In this document: piece after piece, positions 18,467 through 27,658 of the stretch
Layout of the letters: each line of letters starts with the position of its first letter
How positions within the stretch are numbered: position 1 is the first letter of the stretch
DNA from: Streptomyces sp. R28
GTDB lineage: Bacteria; Actinomycetota; Actinomycetes; Streptomycetales; Streptomycetaceae
NCBI RefSeq assembly: GCF_041052385.1
Contig: NZ_CP163439.1
Span: 8,421,001-8,485,000, forward strand
Direction of reading: 5' to 3'
Length of the DNA: 64,000 nucleotides
Notes under the pieces: generated by a model
What the model was told of the DNA's origin: nothing
Seen by the model: only the letters and a program-made list of their open reading frames with translations
The model's database searches: none
Made by a program: the position numbers and the translations under genes

Positions 18467-19176
18467 TCGGCCGCCTGCCGGATGACGTACCCGAAGCCGC
18501 GCACGGTGTGGATCAGCGGCGCCCTGCCGTCGTCGCCCTCGCCGTCGTCGGGCTCGTCGAGCTTGCGGCGCAGCCGGCTGACGACCAGCTCGACGACGTT
18601 GGAGCGCCCGCCGAAGCCGTACTCCCACACATGGTCGAGGATCTGCGCCTTGGTCAGCACGGTCGGCGACTTGCGCATCAGATAGCGCAGCACCTCGTAC
18701 TCGGTCGGCGTGAGCGTGAGCAGCTTGTCGCCGCGGCGCACCTCGCGGGTGTCCTCGTCCATCGTCAGGTCGGCCACCCGAAGGACGGAACGCTGGAAGC
18801 CGGGTCCGGAGCTGCGCCGCAGCACGGTCCGCAGCCGGGCCATCAGCTCCTCCACCGCGAACGGTTTCACCAGGTAGTCGTCACCGCCCCGGGTCAGTCC
18901 GGCCACCCGGTCGGCGACCCCGTCCCGGGCGGTCAGGAACACCACGGGCACCATCGTCCCGGCGCCGCGCAGCCGGTCCAGGACGCCGAAACCGTCCACG
19001 TCGGGCAGCATCAGGTCCAGTACCACGATGTCAGGGTGGAACTCGGCGGCCAGCCGCAGCGCCTCCTCACCGGAGTTCGCGGTGACCGCCTCCCAGCCCT
19101 CGTAGCGTGCGACCGTCGCGACGAGGTCGGCGATGGGCGGGTCGTCGTCCACGACGAGAAGGCGTACTTTCTCCAC
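18463..19176 (-). CDS. OmpR-family response regulator
   Basis: 237 residues from the GTG at 19176. Receiver: LLVVDDDPPI, VVLDLMLPDVDGFG, FLTARDG, YLVKPFAVEEL. Effector: LTPTEYEVLRYLMRKSPTVLTKAQILDHVWEYGFGGRSNVVELVVSRLRRK split across the winged-helix domain. The frame is open further upstream, but the receiver starts right here. 152 bp separate it from the divergent ferric-reductase-like gene. Confidence 0.92.
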   Translation of the reverse strand: MEKVRLLVVDDDPPIADLVATVARYEGWEAVTANSGEEALRLAAEFHPDIVVLDLMLPDVDGFGVLDRLRGAGTMVPVVFLTARDGVADRVAGLTRGGDDYLVKPFAVEELMARLRTVLRRSSGPGFQRSVLRVADLTMDEDTREVRRGDKLLTLTPTEYEVLRYLMRKSPTVLTKAQILDHVWEYGFGGRSNVVELVVSRLRRKLDEPDDGEGDDGRAPLIHTVRGFGYVIRQAAE

Positions 19177-19328
19177 CCGTTCATAGTGCGGCACCCGGCA
19201 CCGGTCCCCGGGGGCGGGGCGGGCGCCGCGACCATATCGATAACCAGTTGAAAGAAGTACGACAGCTTTTCGACAGCTGTAGCCGGACAAGCTCGGTATC
19301 CACAGACGAGATCAAGGAGCTGTCGCCC

Positions 19329-20666
19329 GTGACGACCGTCCAATCGCCCCCTGCGCCCCCCACGGCGATACGCCCCAGGGTGGTCGCCCGAACGGGCCTG
19401 TACGCGGTGCTGGCCGCGAACGTGGCCGTGGTCCTCTACTTCTTCTTCGCCGCGGGCTTCGCCTCGAACACGCTCATCGTGCTCGGCCGACTGACCGGCC
19501 TGTTCGGCGCCCTCCTCATGGCCTTCCAGCTGCTGCTGGTGGCCCGGCTGCCCTGGCTCGACCACCGGATCGGGATGGACCGGCTGACCTCCTGGCACCG
19601 CTGGACCGGCTTCAGCGTCCTGTGGGTCCTCCTCGCGCACGTCGTGTTCATCACCTTCGGCTACGCCGAGTCGTCCTCCCTGGACCCGGTCAACCAGCTG
19701 ATCGACCTCGCCGAGACGGTCGAGGGCGTGCTGCGCGCCGTCGTCGCGCTGGGGATCATCATCGTGATCGGCGTCGTCTCGGCCCGGTTCGCGCGACGCA
19801 GGCTGGCGTACGAGACGTGGCACTTCATCCACCTGTACACCTACGTCGCGGTGGTCCTGGCGTTCACGCACCAGGTCGCGGTCGGTACGTCCTTCACCTC
19901 CTCCTCGTCCGCCACGGCGTACTGGTACGGGGTGTGGGGCGTCGCCCTCGCCTCGGTGTTCGTCGGCCGGCTGGTCCTGCCGCTGTGGCGGAACCGGCGC
20001 CACCAGCTGCGCGTCTCCGCCGTCGTCGCCGAGTCCGACAACGTGGTCTCCGTCTACGTCACCGGCCGTGACCTGGACAAGCTGCCCGCGCGGGCCGGCC
20101 AGTTCTTCCTGTGGCGGTTCCTGACGAAGGACCGCTGGTGGCAGGCCAACCCGTTCTCGCTGTCGGCCGCACCCGACGGCAACCAGCTGCGGCTCACCGC
20201 CAAGGCGGCCGGCGCCGGCTCGGCGGGCCTCAGGCACCTCAAGGTCGGCACGCGCGTCTTCGCCGAGGGCCCCTACGGCGCGTTCACCACGATGCACCGC
20301 ACCCGGCCGGAGGCCGTGCTCATCGCGGGCGGCGTCGGCGTCACCCCGATCCGGGCGCTGCTGGAGGAGCTGCACGGCCACGCGGTCGTGATCTACCGGG
20401 TCGCCACGGACCAGGACGCGGTCCTCTACGGCGAGCTGGTCGAGCTCGCCCAGGCCAAGGGCGCCGAGCTGCACCTGGTGACCGGCCCGCCCGTCCCCGA
20501 CAAGCTGGCCCCCGCCGAGCTGACCCGGCTGGTTCCGGACATCACCGACCGGGACGTCTTCCTGTGCGGCCCGCCGCCCATGATGAACGCGGTGATCGGC
20601 AGCCTGCGCGAGCTGGGCGTGCCCAAGCAGCAGGTCCACTTCGAGCGTTTCAGCCTGGCCGGCTGA
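19329..20666 (+). CDS. Ferric reductase-like flavohaem membrane oxidoreductase
   Basis: 445 residues. Six helices (about 20-230) with paired histidines (SWHRWTGFSVLWVLLAHVVF and TWHFIHLYTYVAVVLAFTHQ) form a ferric-reductase/NOX-type bis-haem domain. A ferredoxin-reductase-type cytoplasmic part follows: flavin site RAGQFFLWRF and NPFSLSAAP, nucleotide site IAGGVGVTPIRALLEEL, terminal CGPPPMM. It should take electrons from NAD(P)H through FAD and haem across the membrane. GTG start with AAGGAG upstream. First gene of an operon with the FMN-binding protein and ApbE, which makes the FMN protein a likely outer electron acceptor. Confidence 0.93.
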   Translation: MTTVQSPPAPPTAIRPRVVARTGLYAVLAANVAVVLYFFFAAGFASNTLIVLGRLTGLFGALLMAFQLLLVARLPWLDHRIGMDRLTSWHRWTGFSVLWVLLAHVVFITFGYAESSSLDPVNQLIDLAETVEGVLRAVVALGIIIVIGVVSARFARRRLAYETWHFIHLYTYVAVVLAFTHQVAVGTSFTSSSSATAYWYGVWGVALASVFVGRLVLPLWRNRRHQLRVSAVVAESDNVVSVYVTGRDLDKLPARAGQFFLWRFLTKDRWWQANPFSLSAAPDGNQLRLTAKAAGAGSAGLRHLKVGTRVFAEGPYGAFTTMHRTRPEAVLIAGGVGVTPIRALLEELHGHAVVIYRVATDQDAVLYGELVELAQAKGAELHLVTGPPVPDKLAPAELTRLVPDITDRDVFLCGPPPMMNAVIGSLRELGVPKQQVHFERFSLAG

Positions 20667-20685
20667 GAAGGACGGGAAAGACATC

Positions 20686-21408
20686 GTGAAGCGAGCAATA
20701 CCTGTCCTGGTCCTCAGCATCGCGGGCCTGATCCCGGTCTGGCGCTACGAGCCGTCCCTCGGCACGGCCTCCACGGAAGCCGCCACCCCGGCCTCGACGC
20801 CCTCGGAGTCCTCCGCCGCGTCGGGTTCGGGTTCCGCCAGCACGGTCGTCAAGGGCTCGACCGTGCAGACCGACAAGGGCCCCGTGCAGGTCCAGGTGAC
20901 CTTCCAGGGTTCCAAGATCACGGCTGTGAAGATGCTCCAGCAGCCGAACCATCCGCAGACGACGGCCGCGGTACCGAAGCTGATCGCGGAGACGCTGCAG
21001 GCGCAGAGCGCGGACATCGACACCGTCTCCGGTGCCACGATCACCAGTGACGGCTACAAGGAGTCCCTCCAGGCCGCCATCGACGCGAACACGGAGTCCG
21101 TGTCCTCCTCCGCCGCCTCCCCCTCGGCCTCGGCGTCCGCCGCCGCGCAGTCGCAGACGGTCGACGGCTCGACGGTGAACACCGACAAGGGCCCCGTGCA
21201 GGTCCAGGTGGCCTTCGAGGGCGACAGGATCGCGTCGGTGAAGATGCTCCAGCAGCCGAACCACCCGCAGACGACGGCGGCCGTGCCGAAGCTGATCGCG
21301 GAGACCTTGGAGGCGCAGAGCGCGGACATCGACACCGTCTCCGGTGCCACGATCACCAGTGACGGCTACAGGGAGTCCCTCCAGGCCGCCATCGACGCGA
21401 AGGGCTGA
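20686..21408 (+). CDS. Secreted protein with two tandem FMN-binding domains
   Basis: 240 residues: hydrophobic N-terminal anchor or signal (residues 3-20), a Ser/Ala/Thr-rich linker, then two FMN_bind domains (about 55-136 and 160-240) joined by a second Ser/Ala linker. Each carries DTVSGATITSDGY, the S-G-A-T site where ApbE attaches FMN to Thr through phosphate. The two domains are nearly identical and their DNA is offset by 312 bp, a recent internal duplication. It lies 19 bp after the reductase gene and 2 bp before apbE. Role: covalently flavinylated extracytosolic electron carrier. Confidence 0.92.
   Translation: MKRAIPVLVLSIAGLIPVWRYEPSLGTASTEAATPASTPSESSAASGSGSASTVVKGSTVQTDKGPVQVQVTFQGSKITAVKMLQQPNHPQTTAAVPKLIAETLQAQSADIDTVSGATITSDGYKESLQAAIDANTESVSSSAASPSASASAAAQSQTVDGSTVNTDKGPVQVQVAFEGDRIASVKMLQQPNHPQTTAAVPKLIAETLEAQSADIDTVSGATITSDGYRESLQAAIDAKG
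20860..21405 (+). repeat. Internal duplication encoding two FMN_bind domains
   Basis: The unit around 20860-21093 recurs at about 21172-21405, 312 bp later (104 codons). Long stretches are identical, for example the bases encoding DTVSGATITSDGY. Some silent and conservative changes distinguish the copies, so this is not an assembly duplicate. Confidence 0.9.
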
Positions 21409-21410
21409 TC

Positions 21411-22166
21411 ATGCACCGAGTCGAACACGTCATGGGGTTCCCGGTCTCGCTGCGGGTCGACGAGGAGGGCTTCGACGAACGATGTGCGCAGGCCGCCGAC
21501 GCCGTGTTCGCCTGGCTGCGTGAGGTCGACGCCCGGTTCAGCCCGTTCAAGGCCGACAGCGAGGTGTGCCGGCTGGACCGGGGCGAGATCGCGCGGGGTG
21601 ACGTCAGCGCGGACCTCGACGAGGTGCTGGGGCTGTGCGAGGAGTACCGAATCGCCACCGGCGGCGCCTTCGACGTACGGCTGCCGGGGCGTGGGCTGGA
21701 TCCGTGTGCGGTGGTGAAGGGCTGGTCCGTGCAGCGGGCGGCCGAGCTGCTGACGGCGGCGGGAGCGCGGCGCTTCGTCCTCAACGCCGGTGGTGACGTG
21801 GTCGCCTCCGGCGGGCCCTGGCGGGTAGGGGTACGCCACCCCGAGCAGGCAGACAAGGTGTGCACGGTGGCCGAGCTCACCGACGGGGCGATCGCGACGT
21901 CCGCCCGCTACGAGCGCGGCGACCACATCATCGACGGCCGCACCGGGCGTCCGGCGACCGGGCTGCTGTCCCTCACCGTCGTGGCGTCCTCCCTGACCGT
22001 CGCGGACACGGTGGCCACGGCGGCCTTCGCCATGGGCGCGGAGGGCGTCGAGTGGGCCGCCTCGCGGGAGGGCTGCGAGGTGTTCGCGGTGGACGCCGAG
22101 CGACGGGTCTCCCGGACGGAGGGGTTCCCGGTGGCTCCGGCGGTGACGGAGGCGCGGGCGGCGTAA
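21411..22166 (+). CDS. apbE: FAD:protein FMN transferase
   Basis: 251 residues of the ApbE family, which transfers FMN from FAD to Thr of FMN_bind domains, using Mg2+ outside the membrane. Visible motifs: VMGFPVSLRV at the start, DARFSPFKADSEV, VVKGWSVQRAAELL, LNAGGDVVASGG, ATSARYERGDHIIDGRTG and the metal-binding ADTVATAAFAMG. No clear signal peptide, so export or cytoplasmic action is uncertain. It is directly downstream of its presumed substrate. Confidence 0.94.
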   Translation: MHRVEHVMGFPVSLRVDEEGFDERCAQAADAVFAWLREVDARFSPFKADSEVCRLDRGEIARGDVSADLDEVLGLCEEYRIATGGAFDVRLPGRGLDPCAVVKGWSVQRAAELLTAAGARRFVLNAGGDVVASGGPWRVGVRHPEQADKVCTVAELTDGAIATSARYERGDHIIDGRTGRPATGLLSLTVVASSLTVADTVATAAFAMGAEGVEWAASREGCEVFAVDAERRVSRTEGFPVAPAVTEARAA

Positions 22167-22210
22167 AGCGGCCTGAAAGGGGCCGGTTCCACCGGCTGAC
22201 GCGACTCGAT

Positions 22211-22256
22211 CGGCGACGGCATCATGTCTCGAAGGGACATACGAGTGCCGTCGCCG
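22211..22256. terminator. Stem-loop after apbE
   Basis: CGGCGACGGCA (22211-22221) pairs with TGCCGTCGCCG (22246-22256); within the loop ATGTC and GACAT can form a second stem. It is 45 bp after the apbE stop and 35 bp before the next start, so it could be a terminator or an operator/leader of that gene. Confidence 0.65.
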
Positions 22257-22290
22257 GCCTCATGGGGCCGCGCAGCTGGGGGAGCGGTAC

Positions 22291-23235
22291 ATGAAGTGGT
22301 TCGGGCGGGGGCGGGCACCACAGTGGTACGCGGAGCTGGGCAGTATGACCAACGAGGAGTTCCAGCTCGGCGTCCGCTGTCTGGAACGGGTGCTGCGGGA
22401 GTACGGCCGCGGCGAGTACGCCCTCTGGCACCGGACCGGCCGTATCCCGCTGACCGGGACCTTCACCCGACCTCGGATCGACCTCCACATCGGCCCCTTG
22501 CTGCGTGACACCTGCACCTGGGAATACAAGACCTGGGTCAAGGGCATCAGGCGGGAATTCGAGTTCCAGGCCCGGCGCATCCCCGAGGTCCTGCGCGCCA
22601 GGACGGAGGAGGAGCGGCTGCGCCCGCTCCTGATGCCGCTCCTCATACCCGCCGAGGAGGACAGGGACCTCAGCGACGCCCTCGCGCGAAGGTGGTCGGA
22701 CGGGGTGGTCGCCGTTCTCTGTGTACGGGCACCGCAAGGCACGCGAGCGGTCGCCGCGAGCGAGGCGAGCGCGGTCGGCGCGGATCCCGACGTGTGGTGG
22801 GAGGCCGCCCTGCGCAACGTGCGCGACGAACCCATCCACCTGACCACCACCGCGGCGGCGGACGGCGTACCGGAAGTCACCTATGCCGGCGGGGAGGACC
22901 GCTTCGGACTGGGCCACCTGCTGCGGATCGACGAACTGACCCGATGGTCGCTGCACCGGCTCGCCGAGCGGGCCGGAGGGCCGGCACAACACGGGGTGCT
23001 GGTGGGGATCCTCGGAGACCCCGGCCTGTTCATGTATCACCGGATCGTTCGGCGCCTGTGGGCCCAGGCCGTGGTGGCAGGAATGCGGAACATGTGCGCG
23101 GACAACGAGAACGACACCTCTTTCACCACCATCACCGGCGTGCACTGGTGGAAGGACGGCGAGGCCGTGCGGGTGGCGACGAGCACCGAGGTCTCCCCGA
23201 GGCTGGCGGAACTCCTGGACGCGGTGCCCGAATGA
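22291..23235 (+). CDS. Protein of unknown function
   Basis: 314 residues, no signal peptide or membrane helix, rich in Arg and Trp. No family is recognised. It starts MKWFGRGRAPQWYAELG; a GGGGGAGCGGT ribosome-binding site precedes the ATG. The start would overlap the preceding stem-loop region. Conserved-looking aromatic patches include TWEYKTWVKGIRREFEFQARR and a C-terminal GVHWWKDGEAVRVATSTE. It stands alone, followed by a terminator. Confidence 0.65.
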   Translation: MKWFGRGRAPQWYAELGSMTNEEFQLGVRCLERVLREYGRGEYALWHRTGRIPLTGTFTRPRIDLHIGPLLRDTCTWEYKTWVKGIRREFEFQARRIPEVLRARTEEERLRPLLMPLLIPAEEDRDLSDALARRWSDGVVAVLCVRAPQGTRAVAASEASAVGADPDVWWEAALRNVRDEPIHLTTTAAADGVPEVTYAGGEDRFGLGHLLRIDELTRWSLHRLAERAGGPAQHGVLVGILGDPGLFMYHRIVRRLWAQAVVAGMRNMCADNENDTSFTTITGVHWWKDGEAVRVATSTEVSPRLAELLDAVPE

Positions 23236-23266
23236 CGCCCCCGGCGTCGAGCATGCCGGGGGCGTC
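23234..23266. terminator. Hairpin between convergent genes
   Basis: GACGCCCCCGGC (23234-23245) pairs perfectly with GCCGGGGGCGTC (23255-23266), 9-base loop. It begins at the stop codon of the unknown gene and lies 19 bp from the end of the GT39 gene. Confidence 0.85.
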
Positions 23267-23284
23267 GTACGGAAGGCCGGTGGG

Positions 23285-25348
23285 TCAGCCGACGTCGGCG
23301 GCGTCCAGGCGGTACAGCCCGCTGTGGTCGCTGACCGCCGTGCCGTTCTTCTTGACCCAGGCCGAGATCTCGGAGTTCGAGGAGCCCTGCCCGCTGTCGC
23401 TGATCACGATGTAGTGCAACTTGCCCGCCTTCACCAGGCTCTTGAGCTTGGCGAGGGTCATCGCGTCGTCCGTGCCGGACCAGCCGCCCATGGAGATCAC
23501 CGGCTCACCGGACTCCAGGATGATCGAGGAGGCGGTCTGGTCGGTGGCCACCGCGACCAGCCAGGTGGCGCCGTCCTGGTTCTTCTTCAGGTACGTGATC
23601 ATCTCGGAGGTGACCTCGGTGCCGCCCATGCCTCCGGCGGTTCGACCGGTTTGCGACTGGCCGGCGTTTTCGGTGTCACCGGTGCTCTGGGTGCCCGCGG
23701 TGCCGGTCGGCGGCTGCCCCGTGGCCTGGCTGTTGGAGCTGTTGGACCCGCTCGGCGCGCCGCCGTTCGGACGCTGGCCGCCACCCGTGCCGCCGCCACC
23801 GCCCATGCCGCCACCGGTGTTCGGCCCGGCCGTCGGGTTGGTGCCGTTGCCGCTCGCGGTCGTCCCCGCCGACACCGAGTACGCGGCGGGACCGGCCAGC
23901 AGGGCCACGACCCCCGCCAGCGCCGCGAGCCCGATCAGCCGCCGCCGCTGGGTGAACCGTCCGACCAGCAGCCCGAGCACGCCCGCCACACCGACCACGA
24001 CCTCGGCGACGGTGTACAGCGTCCCGGAGCCGGAGACCCGCTGCAGCAGCACGACCGCCCAGACCGCGCTCGCCGCGACCGCCGCCGGCAGCACCCACCC
24101 CCACCTCGCCGCCGAACCCTCGACGAACGCCCGGTACAGCATCACGGCACCGACACCGGCCAGGGCCGCGATCCCCGGCGCCATCGCGGTGACGTAGTAC
24201 GGGTGGAAGGTGCCCTCGGCGAGGGCGAACGTCAGGTAGTGCAGCACGAACCAGCCGCCCCACAGCAGGAGCGCCGCACGCTTGCCGTCGGTCCGGGGCG
24301 CCCGCCGGCGCAGCACCAGCCCGCCGACGAGAGCGACCAGCGCGAACGGGATCAGCCAGGAGATCTGCCCGCCCATGATCTCGTTGAACATCCGGTACAG
24401 GCCGGCCTCGCCGCCGAAGCTCGCCCCGTTGCCCTGCGAGCCCACCGACGAACTCGCCCCGAAGATACGGCCGAAGCCGTTGTAGCCGATGACGAGATCC
24501 CAGACGGTGTTGTCGGTGGAACCGCCGATGTACGGGCGCGACGAGGCGGGGATCAGATCGACGATCACCATCCACCAGGCGCTGCTCACCACCAACGCGA
24601 CCGTGCCGACGGCGAGATTGCGGATCCGCCGGCCCAGGGAGGCGTTCGCGGCCCACAGGTACACCAGGAAGAACACCGGCAGGACGACGTACGCCTGCAT
24701 CATCTTCGTGTTGAACGCGAAGCCGATCGCGACACCCGACCACACCAGCGGCATCAGCCGCCCGGTGCGCACGGCCTTCGTCAGCGCGGCGGCGCCGAGC
24801 AGCATCAGGAAGACCAGGATCGGGTCGGGGTTGGTGTCCCGGGTGATGGCTACGGTGATCGGGGTGAGGGTCAGGGCCAGCGCGGCGATCGTCGCCGCGA
24901 CGACCCCGAAGTCCCGCTTGACCATCCGGTACAGCAGGGCCACCGAGCCGACGCCCACCGCGACCATCGGCAGCGTCAGCTGCCAGGTGCCGTAACCGAA
25001 GAGCCGGGCCGACAGGCCCATCACCCACAGCGCGAACGGCGGTTTGTCGACGGTGATGAAGCTGCCCGCGTCCAGCGCGCCGAAGAAGAACGCCTTCCAG
25101 CTCTTGGTGCCGCTGTAGACGGCCGCGTTGTAGAAGGTGTTGCCGGTGACGGAGGAGAGGTTCCAGGCGTACAGGGCGGTGGCCAGCACCAGGATCGCCC
25201 ACAGGGCGGGGCGGGCCCAGCGCGGGTCCTCGGGGGCGCCGGTCAGCAGCCCGCGCGCACGGTCGGCGAGGTTGCCGGCCGGCGGTTCGGCGCGGTGCCG
25301 GGGCACGCCGTCCTGGACGTGCGCGGGGGGTGGGGCGAGGATCGTCAT
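23285..25348 (-). CDS. Family 39 (ArnT/PMT-like) membrane glycosyltransferase
   Basis: 687 residues. About 11-13 helices in the first ~500 residues; after the first helix the external loop has the catalytic-type acidic motif FITVDKPPFALW, and later ITRDTNPDPILVF, both typical of GT39 enzymes that use polyprenyl-phosphate sugars. A Gly/Asn/Ser/Thr-rich linker (about 510-590) leads to a C-terminal extracytoplasmic domain (ITYLKKNQDGATWLVAV). The ATG at 25348 overlaps the stop of the GT2 gene (ATGA). The upstream GT2 probably makes the polyprenyl-phosphate sugar it uses. Confidence 0.88.
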   Translation of the reverse strand: MTILAPPPAHVQDGVPRHRAEPPAGNLADRARGLLTGAPEDPRWARPALWAILVLATALYAWNLSSVTGNTFYNAAVYSGTKSWKAFFFGALDAGSFITVDKPPFALWVMGLSARLFGYGTWQLTLPMVAVGVGSVALLYRMVKRDFGVVAATIAALALTLTPITVAITRDTNPDPILVFLMLLGAAALTKAVRTGRLMPLVWSGVAIGFAFNTKMMQAYVVLPVFFLVYLWAANASLGRRIRNLAVGTVALVVSSAWWMVIVDLIPASSRPYIGGSTDNTVWDLVIGYNGFGRIFGASSSVGSQGNGASFGGEAGLYRMFNEIMGGQISWLIPFALVALVGGLVLRRRAPRTDGKRAALLLWGGWFVLHYLTFALAEGTFHPYYVTAMAPGIAALAGVGAVMLYRAFVEGSAARWGWVLPAAVAASAVWAVVLLQRVSGSGTLYTVAEVVVGVAGVLGLLVGRFTQRRRLIGLAALAGVVALLAGPAAYSVSAGTTASGNGTNPTAGPNTGGGMGGGGGTGGGQRPNGGAPSGSNSSNSQATGQPPTGTAGTQSTGDTENAGQSQTGRTAGGMGGTEVTSEMITYLKKNQDGATWLVAVATDQTASSIILESGEPVISMGGWSGTDDAMTLAKLKSLVKAGKLHYIVISDSGQGSSNSEISAWVKKNGTAVSDHSGLYRLDAADVG

Positions 25349-26199
25349 GACGCGTACTCCAGGTGGGTGTTCGCCCCGACGGGCAGGACAGCGGCGGTGG
25401 TACGGGCGGCCGGCACCTGCGGGGTGCGGGTCCGGCGCGGTACGGCGGGGAGGCGGGCGCGGCCGGTGACGGTGCTGCGCAGCATCCGGCCGATGCCCTT
25501 GAGGCCGTCGACGGCGGTGCGGACGATGTCGACCCGGCTGTCGGGGTCGTCGACCCAGTCGACCGGCACCTCGTGGATGCGGAGCTTGTTGCGTTGGGCC
25601 AGGACCAGCAGCTCGGTGTCGAAGAACCAGGCGGTGTCCTCGATGTGCGGCGCGAGCGCCCTGAAGACATCGGTGCGTACGGCCTTGAAGCCGCACTGCG
25701 CGTCCGAGAAGCGGGCCGCGAGACCGAGCTTGAGCAGCAGGTTGTAGGACCGGGAGACGAACTCCCGCTTGGGGCCGCGCACGACGTCAGCCTGCCGGTG
25801 CAGGCGGCTGCCGACGGCGAGGTCGCTGTGGCCGGACAGGAGCGGGGCGACCAGGGGCAGAAAGCCCTCGAGCCCCGTGGACAGGTCGACGTCCATGGAG
25901 GCGACGACGTCCGCGGCGGAGCGGCTCCGCACCTGCTTCAGCGCCCGCCCGCGCCCCTTGGCCTGAAGATGGACGGCGTGCACATGCGGCAGCCGCTCGG
26001 TGAGTTCGGCGGCGGCCTGCCAGGTGCCGTCCGTGCTCGCGTTGTCCGCGATCGTGATCCGGAACGGGAACGGGAAGGACGTTTCGAGGTATGCGTGGAG
26101 ACGGCCGATGCTGTCGGCGAGGACATGCGCCTCGTTGTGGACCGGCACCACGATCTCGACCGACCGCCGCCGGACGCCTCCCACGTTCTTTTCGTTCAT
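25345..26199 (-). CDS. Family 2 glycosyltransferase, polyprenyl-phosphate sugar synthase-like
   Basis: 284 residues. EIVVPVHNEAHVLADSI, ITIADNASTDGTW and MDVDLSTGLEGFLPLVAPL are the GT2 nucleotide- and metal-binding segments; SDAQCGFKAVRTDVF is the D-x-Q-C-G-F-K motif of DPM1/ArnC-like enzymes. No C-terminal helices, so it is a peripheral form. It likely loads a sugar onto polyprenyl phosphate at the inner membrane face for the coupled GT39 enzyme. Confidence 0.9.
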   Translation of the reverse strand: MNEKNVGGVRRRSVEIVVPVHNEAHVLADSIGRLHAYLETSFPFPFRITIADNASTDGTWQAAAELTERLPHVHAVHLQAKGRGRALKQVRSRSAADVVASMDVDLSTGLEGFLPLVAPLLSGHSDLAVGSRLHRQADVVRGPKREFVSRSYNLLLKLGLAARFSDAQCGFKAVRTDVFRALAPHIEDTAWFFDTELLVLAQRNKLRIHEVPVDWVDDPDSRVDIVRTAVDGLKGIGRMLRSTVTGRARLPAVPRRTRTPQVPAARTTAAVLPVGANTHLEYAS

Positions 26200-26464
26200 G
26201 CCGCTGACGATCGGGGCCGCTTCTGGGGGATCACTGAGGCCGTTCTGAGGGACGGGTGAGAATCAGCGGACTCACAGGGTGCGCACAGCGGGGCGATGCC
26301 GGGCGCCAAGGATTCCGCCGCGTCCGCTCCGGCTGCGTCCCTCCTGGCTTCACACCGCGGCCGAAGTGCGGAAACACGAGCGGTTTAGACTCGACCCGCA
26401 ACAGCCTGCACGACTGTGACCGAAAGCGGGCGAATTCCGCCCAACCCGAAGGGTATTCGGCGTT

Positions 26465-27658
26465 TTGATACGGATAGATTCAGTCACCAAGCGATACCCG
26501 GACGGCACGGTGGCGGTCGACCACCTCTCGCTGGAGATCCCCGACCGCTCGATCACCGTCCTCGTCGGACCGTCGGGCTGTGGCAAGACCACCACCCTGC
26601 GCATGATCAACCGGATGGTCGAGCCCAGCGAGGGCACCATCCTCCTCGACGGCAAGGACATCCAGCAGCAACCGGTGAACACGCTGCGCCGGTCCATGGG
26701 TTACGTCATCCAGAACGCCGGTCTCTTCCAGCACCGCACGATCCTCGACAACATCGCCACCGTGCCCCGCATGCTCGGCTGGGGCAAGGAGAAGTCCCGG
26801 GCGCGGGCGCGCGAGCTGATGGAGCGGGTGGGGCTCGACGGGGCGCTCGCCAAGCGGTACCCGTACCAGCTCTCCGGGGGCCAGCAGCAGCGCGTCGGCG
26901 TGGCGCGGGCGCTCGCCGCGGATCCGCCGGTGCTGCTGATGGACGAGCCGTTCTCGGCCGTCGACCCCGTGGTGCGCAAGGGGCTGCAGGACGAACTCCT
27001 GCGCATCCAGGATGAGTTGGGCAAGACCATCGTCTTCGTCACGCACGACATCGACGAGGCCGTCAAGCTCGGCACGATGGTCGCCGTGATGCGTACCGGC
27101 GGCCATCTCGCCCAGTTCGCGCCGCCCGCCGAGCTGCTGTCCCACCCCGCCGACGCCTTCGTGGAGGACTTCCTCGGCGCCGACCGCGGCATCCGGCGGC
27201 TGTCCTTCTTCCCCTCGGCGGGCCTGGAGTTGCTGACCGCCCCGATCGTCGCCGTCGACGCCACCGCCGAGCAGATCGCCGCGGCCGGCGCCGGCGGCAC
27301 TCCCTATCTCCTCGTCACTGACCCGGATGGCAAGCCCCTCGGCTGGAGCGAGCCGCAGGAGCTCACCGCCGGGGAGATCAAGGCCGGCCGACTGCTGTCG
27401 TACGGCCGCCCGTTCGTGGCCGGCACCGACTCGCTGCGGGCCGCGCTCGACTGCGCGGTGCTCTCGCCGACCGGTTGGGCCGTCGCCGTGGACGCCGGGG
27501 GCCGGGCCACCGGAGTCGTCTCGCAGCAGGTCATCGGCGAGGCCATCCGGGGCGCGCACGCGGAGGGCGGTGCTGCCGTGGAGCGCGGCGCGGCCGTGGA
27601 GGACAGTGCGGACGCGGATCCCGGTGCGGACGACAAGGTCCAGAAGGTCGCGCCATGA
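26465..27658 (+). CDS. Glycine betaine/choline-type ABC transporter ATP-binding protein
   Basis: 397 residues, ProV/OpuCA family. Walker A GPSGCGKTTTL, signature LSGGQQQRVG, Walker B LLMDEPFSAVDP, H-loop VTHDIDEA. The C-terminal ~130 residues resemble a degenerate CBS-type regulatory region. The start is a TTG with GAAGGG ~11 bases upstream; no in-frame ATG or GTG fits the conserved N terminus better. It is followed by two permease genes with overlapping starts. The binding protein is probably the gene at 34213. Confidence 0.9.
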   Translation: MIRIDSVTKRYPDGTVAVDHLSLEIPDRSITVLVGPSGCGKTTTLRMINRMVEPSEGTILLDGKDIQQQPVNTLRRSMGYVIQNAGLFQHRTILDNIATVPRMLGWGKEKSRARARELMERVGLDGALAKRYPYQLSGGQQQRVGVARALAADPPVLLMDEPFSAVDPVVRKGLQDELLRIQDELGKTIVFVTHDIDEAVKLGTMVAVMRTGGHLAQFAPPAELLSHPADAFVEDFLGADRGIRRLSFFPSAGLELLTAPIVAVDATAEQIAAAGAGGTPYLLVTDPDGKPLGWSEPQELTAGEIKAGRLLSYGRPFVAGTDSLRAALDCAVLSPTGWAVAVDAGGRATGVVSQQVIGEAIRGAHAEGGAAVERGAAVEDSADADPGADDKVQKVAP

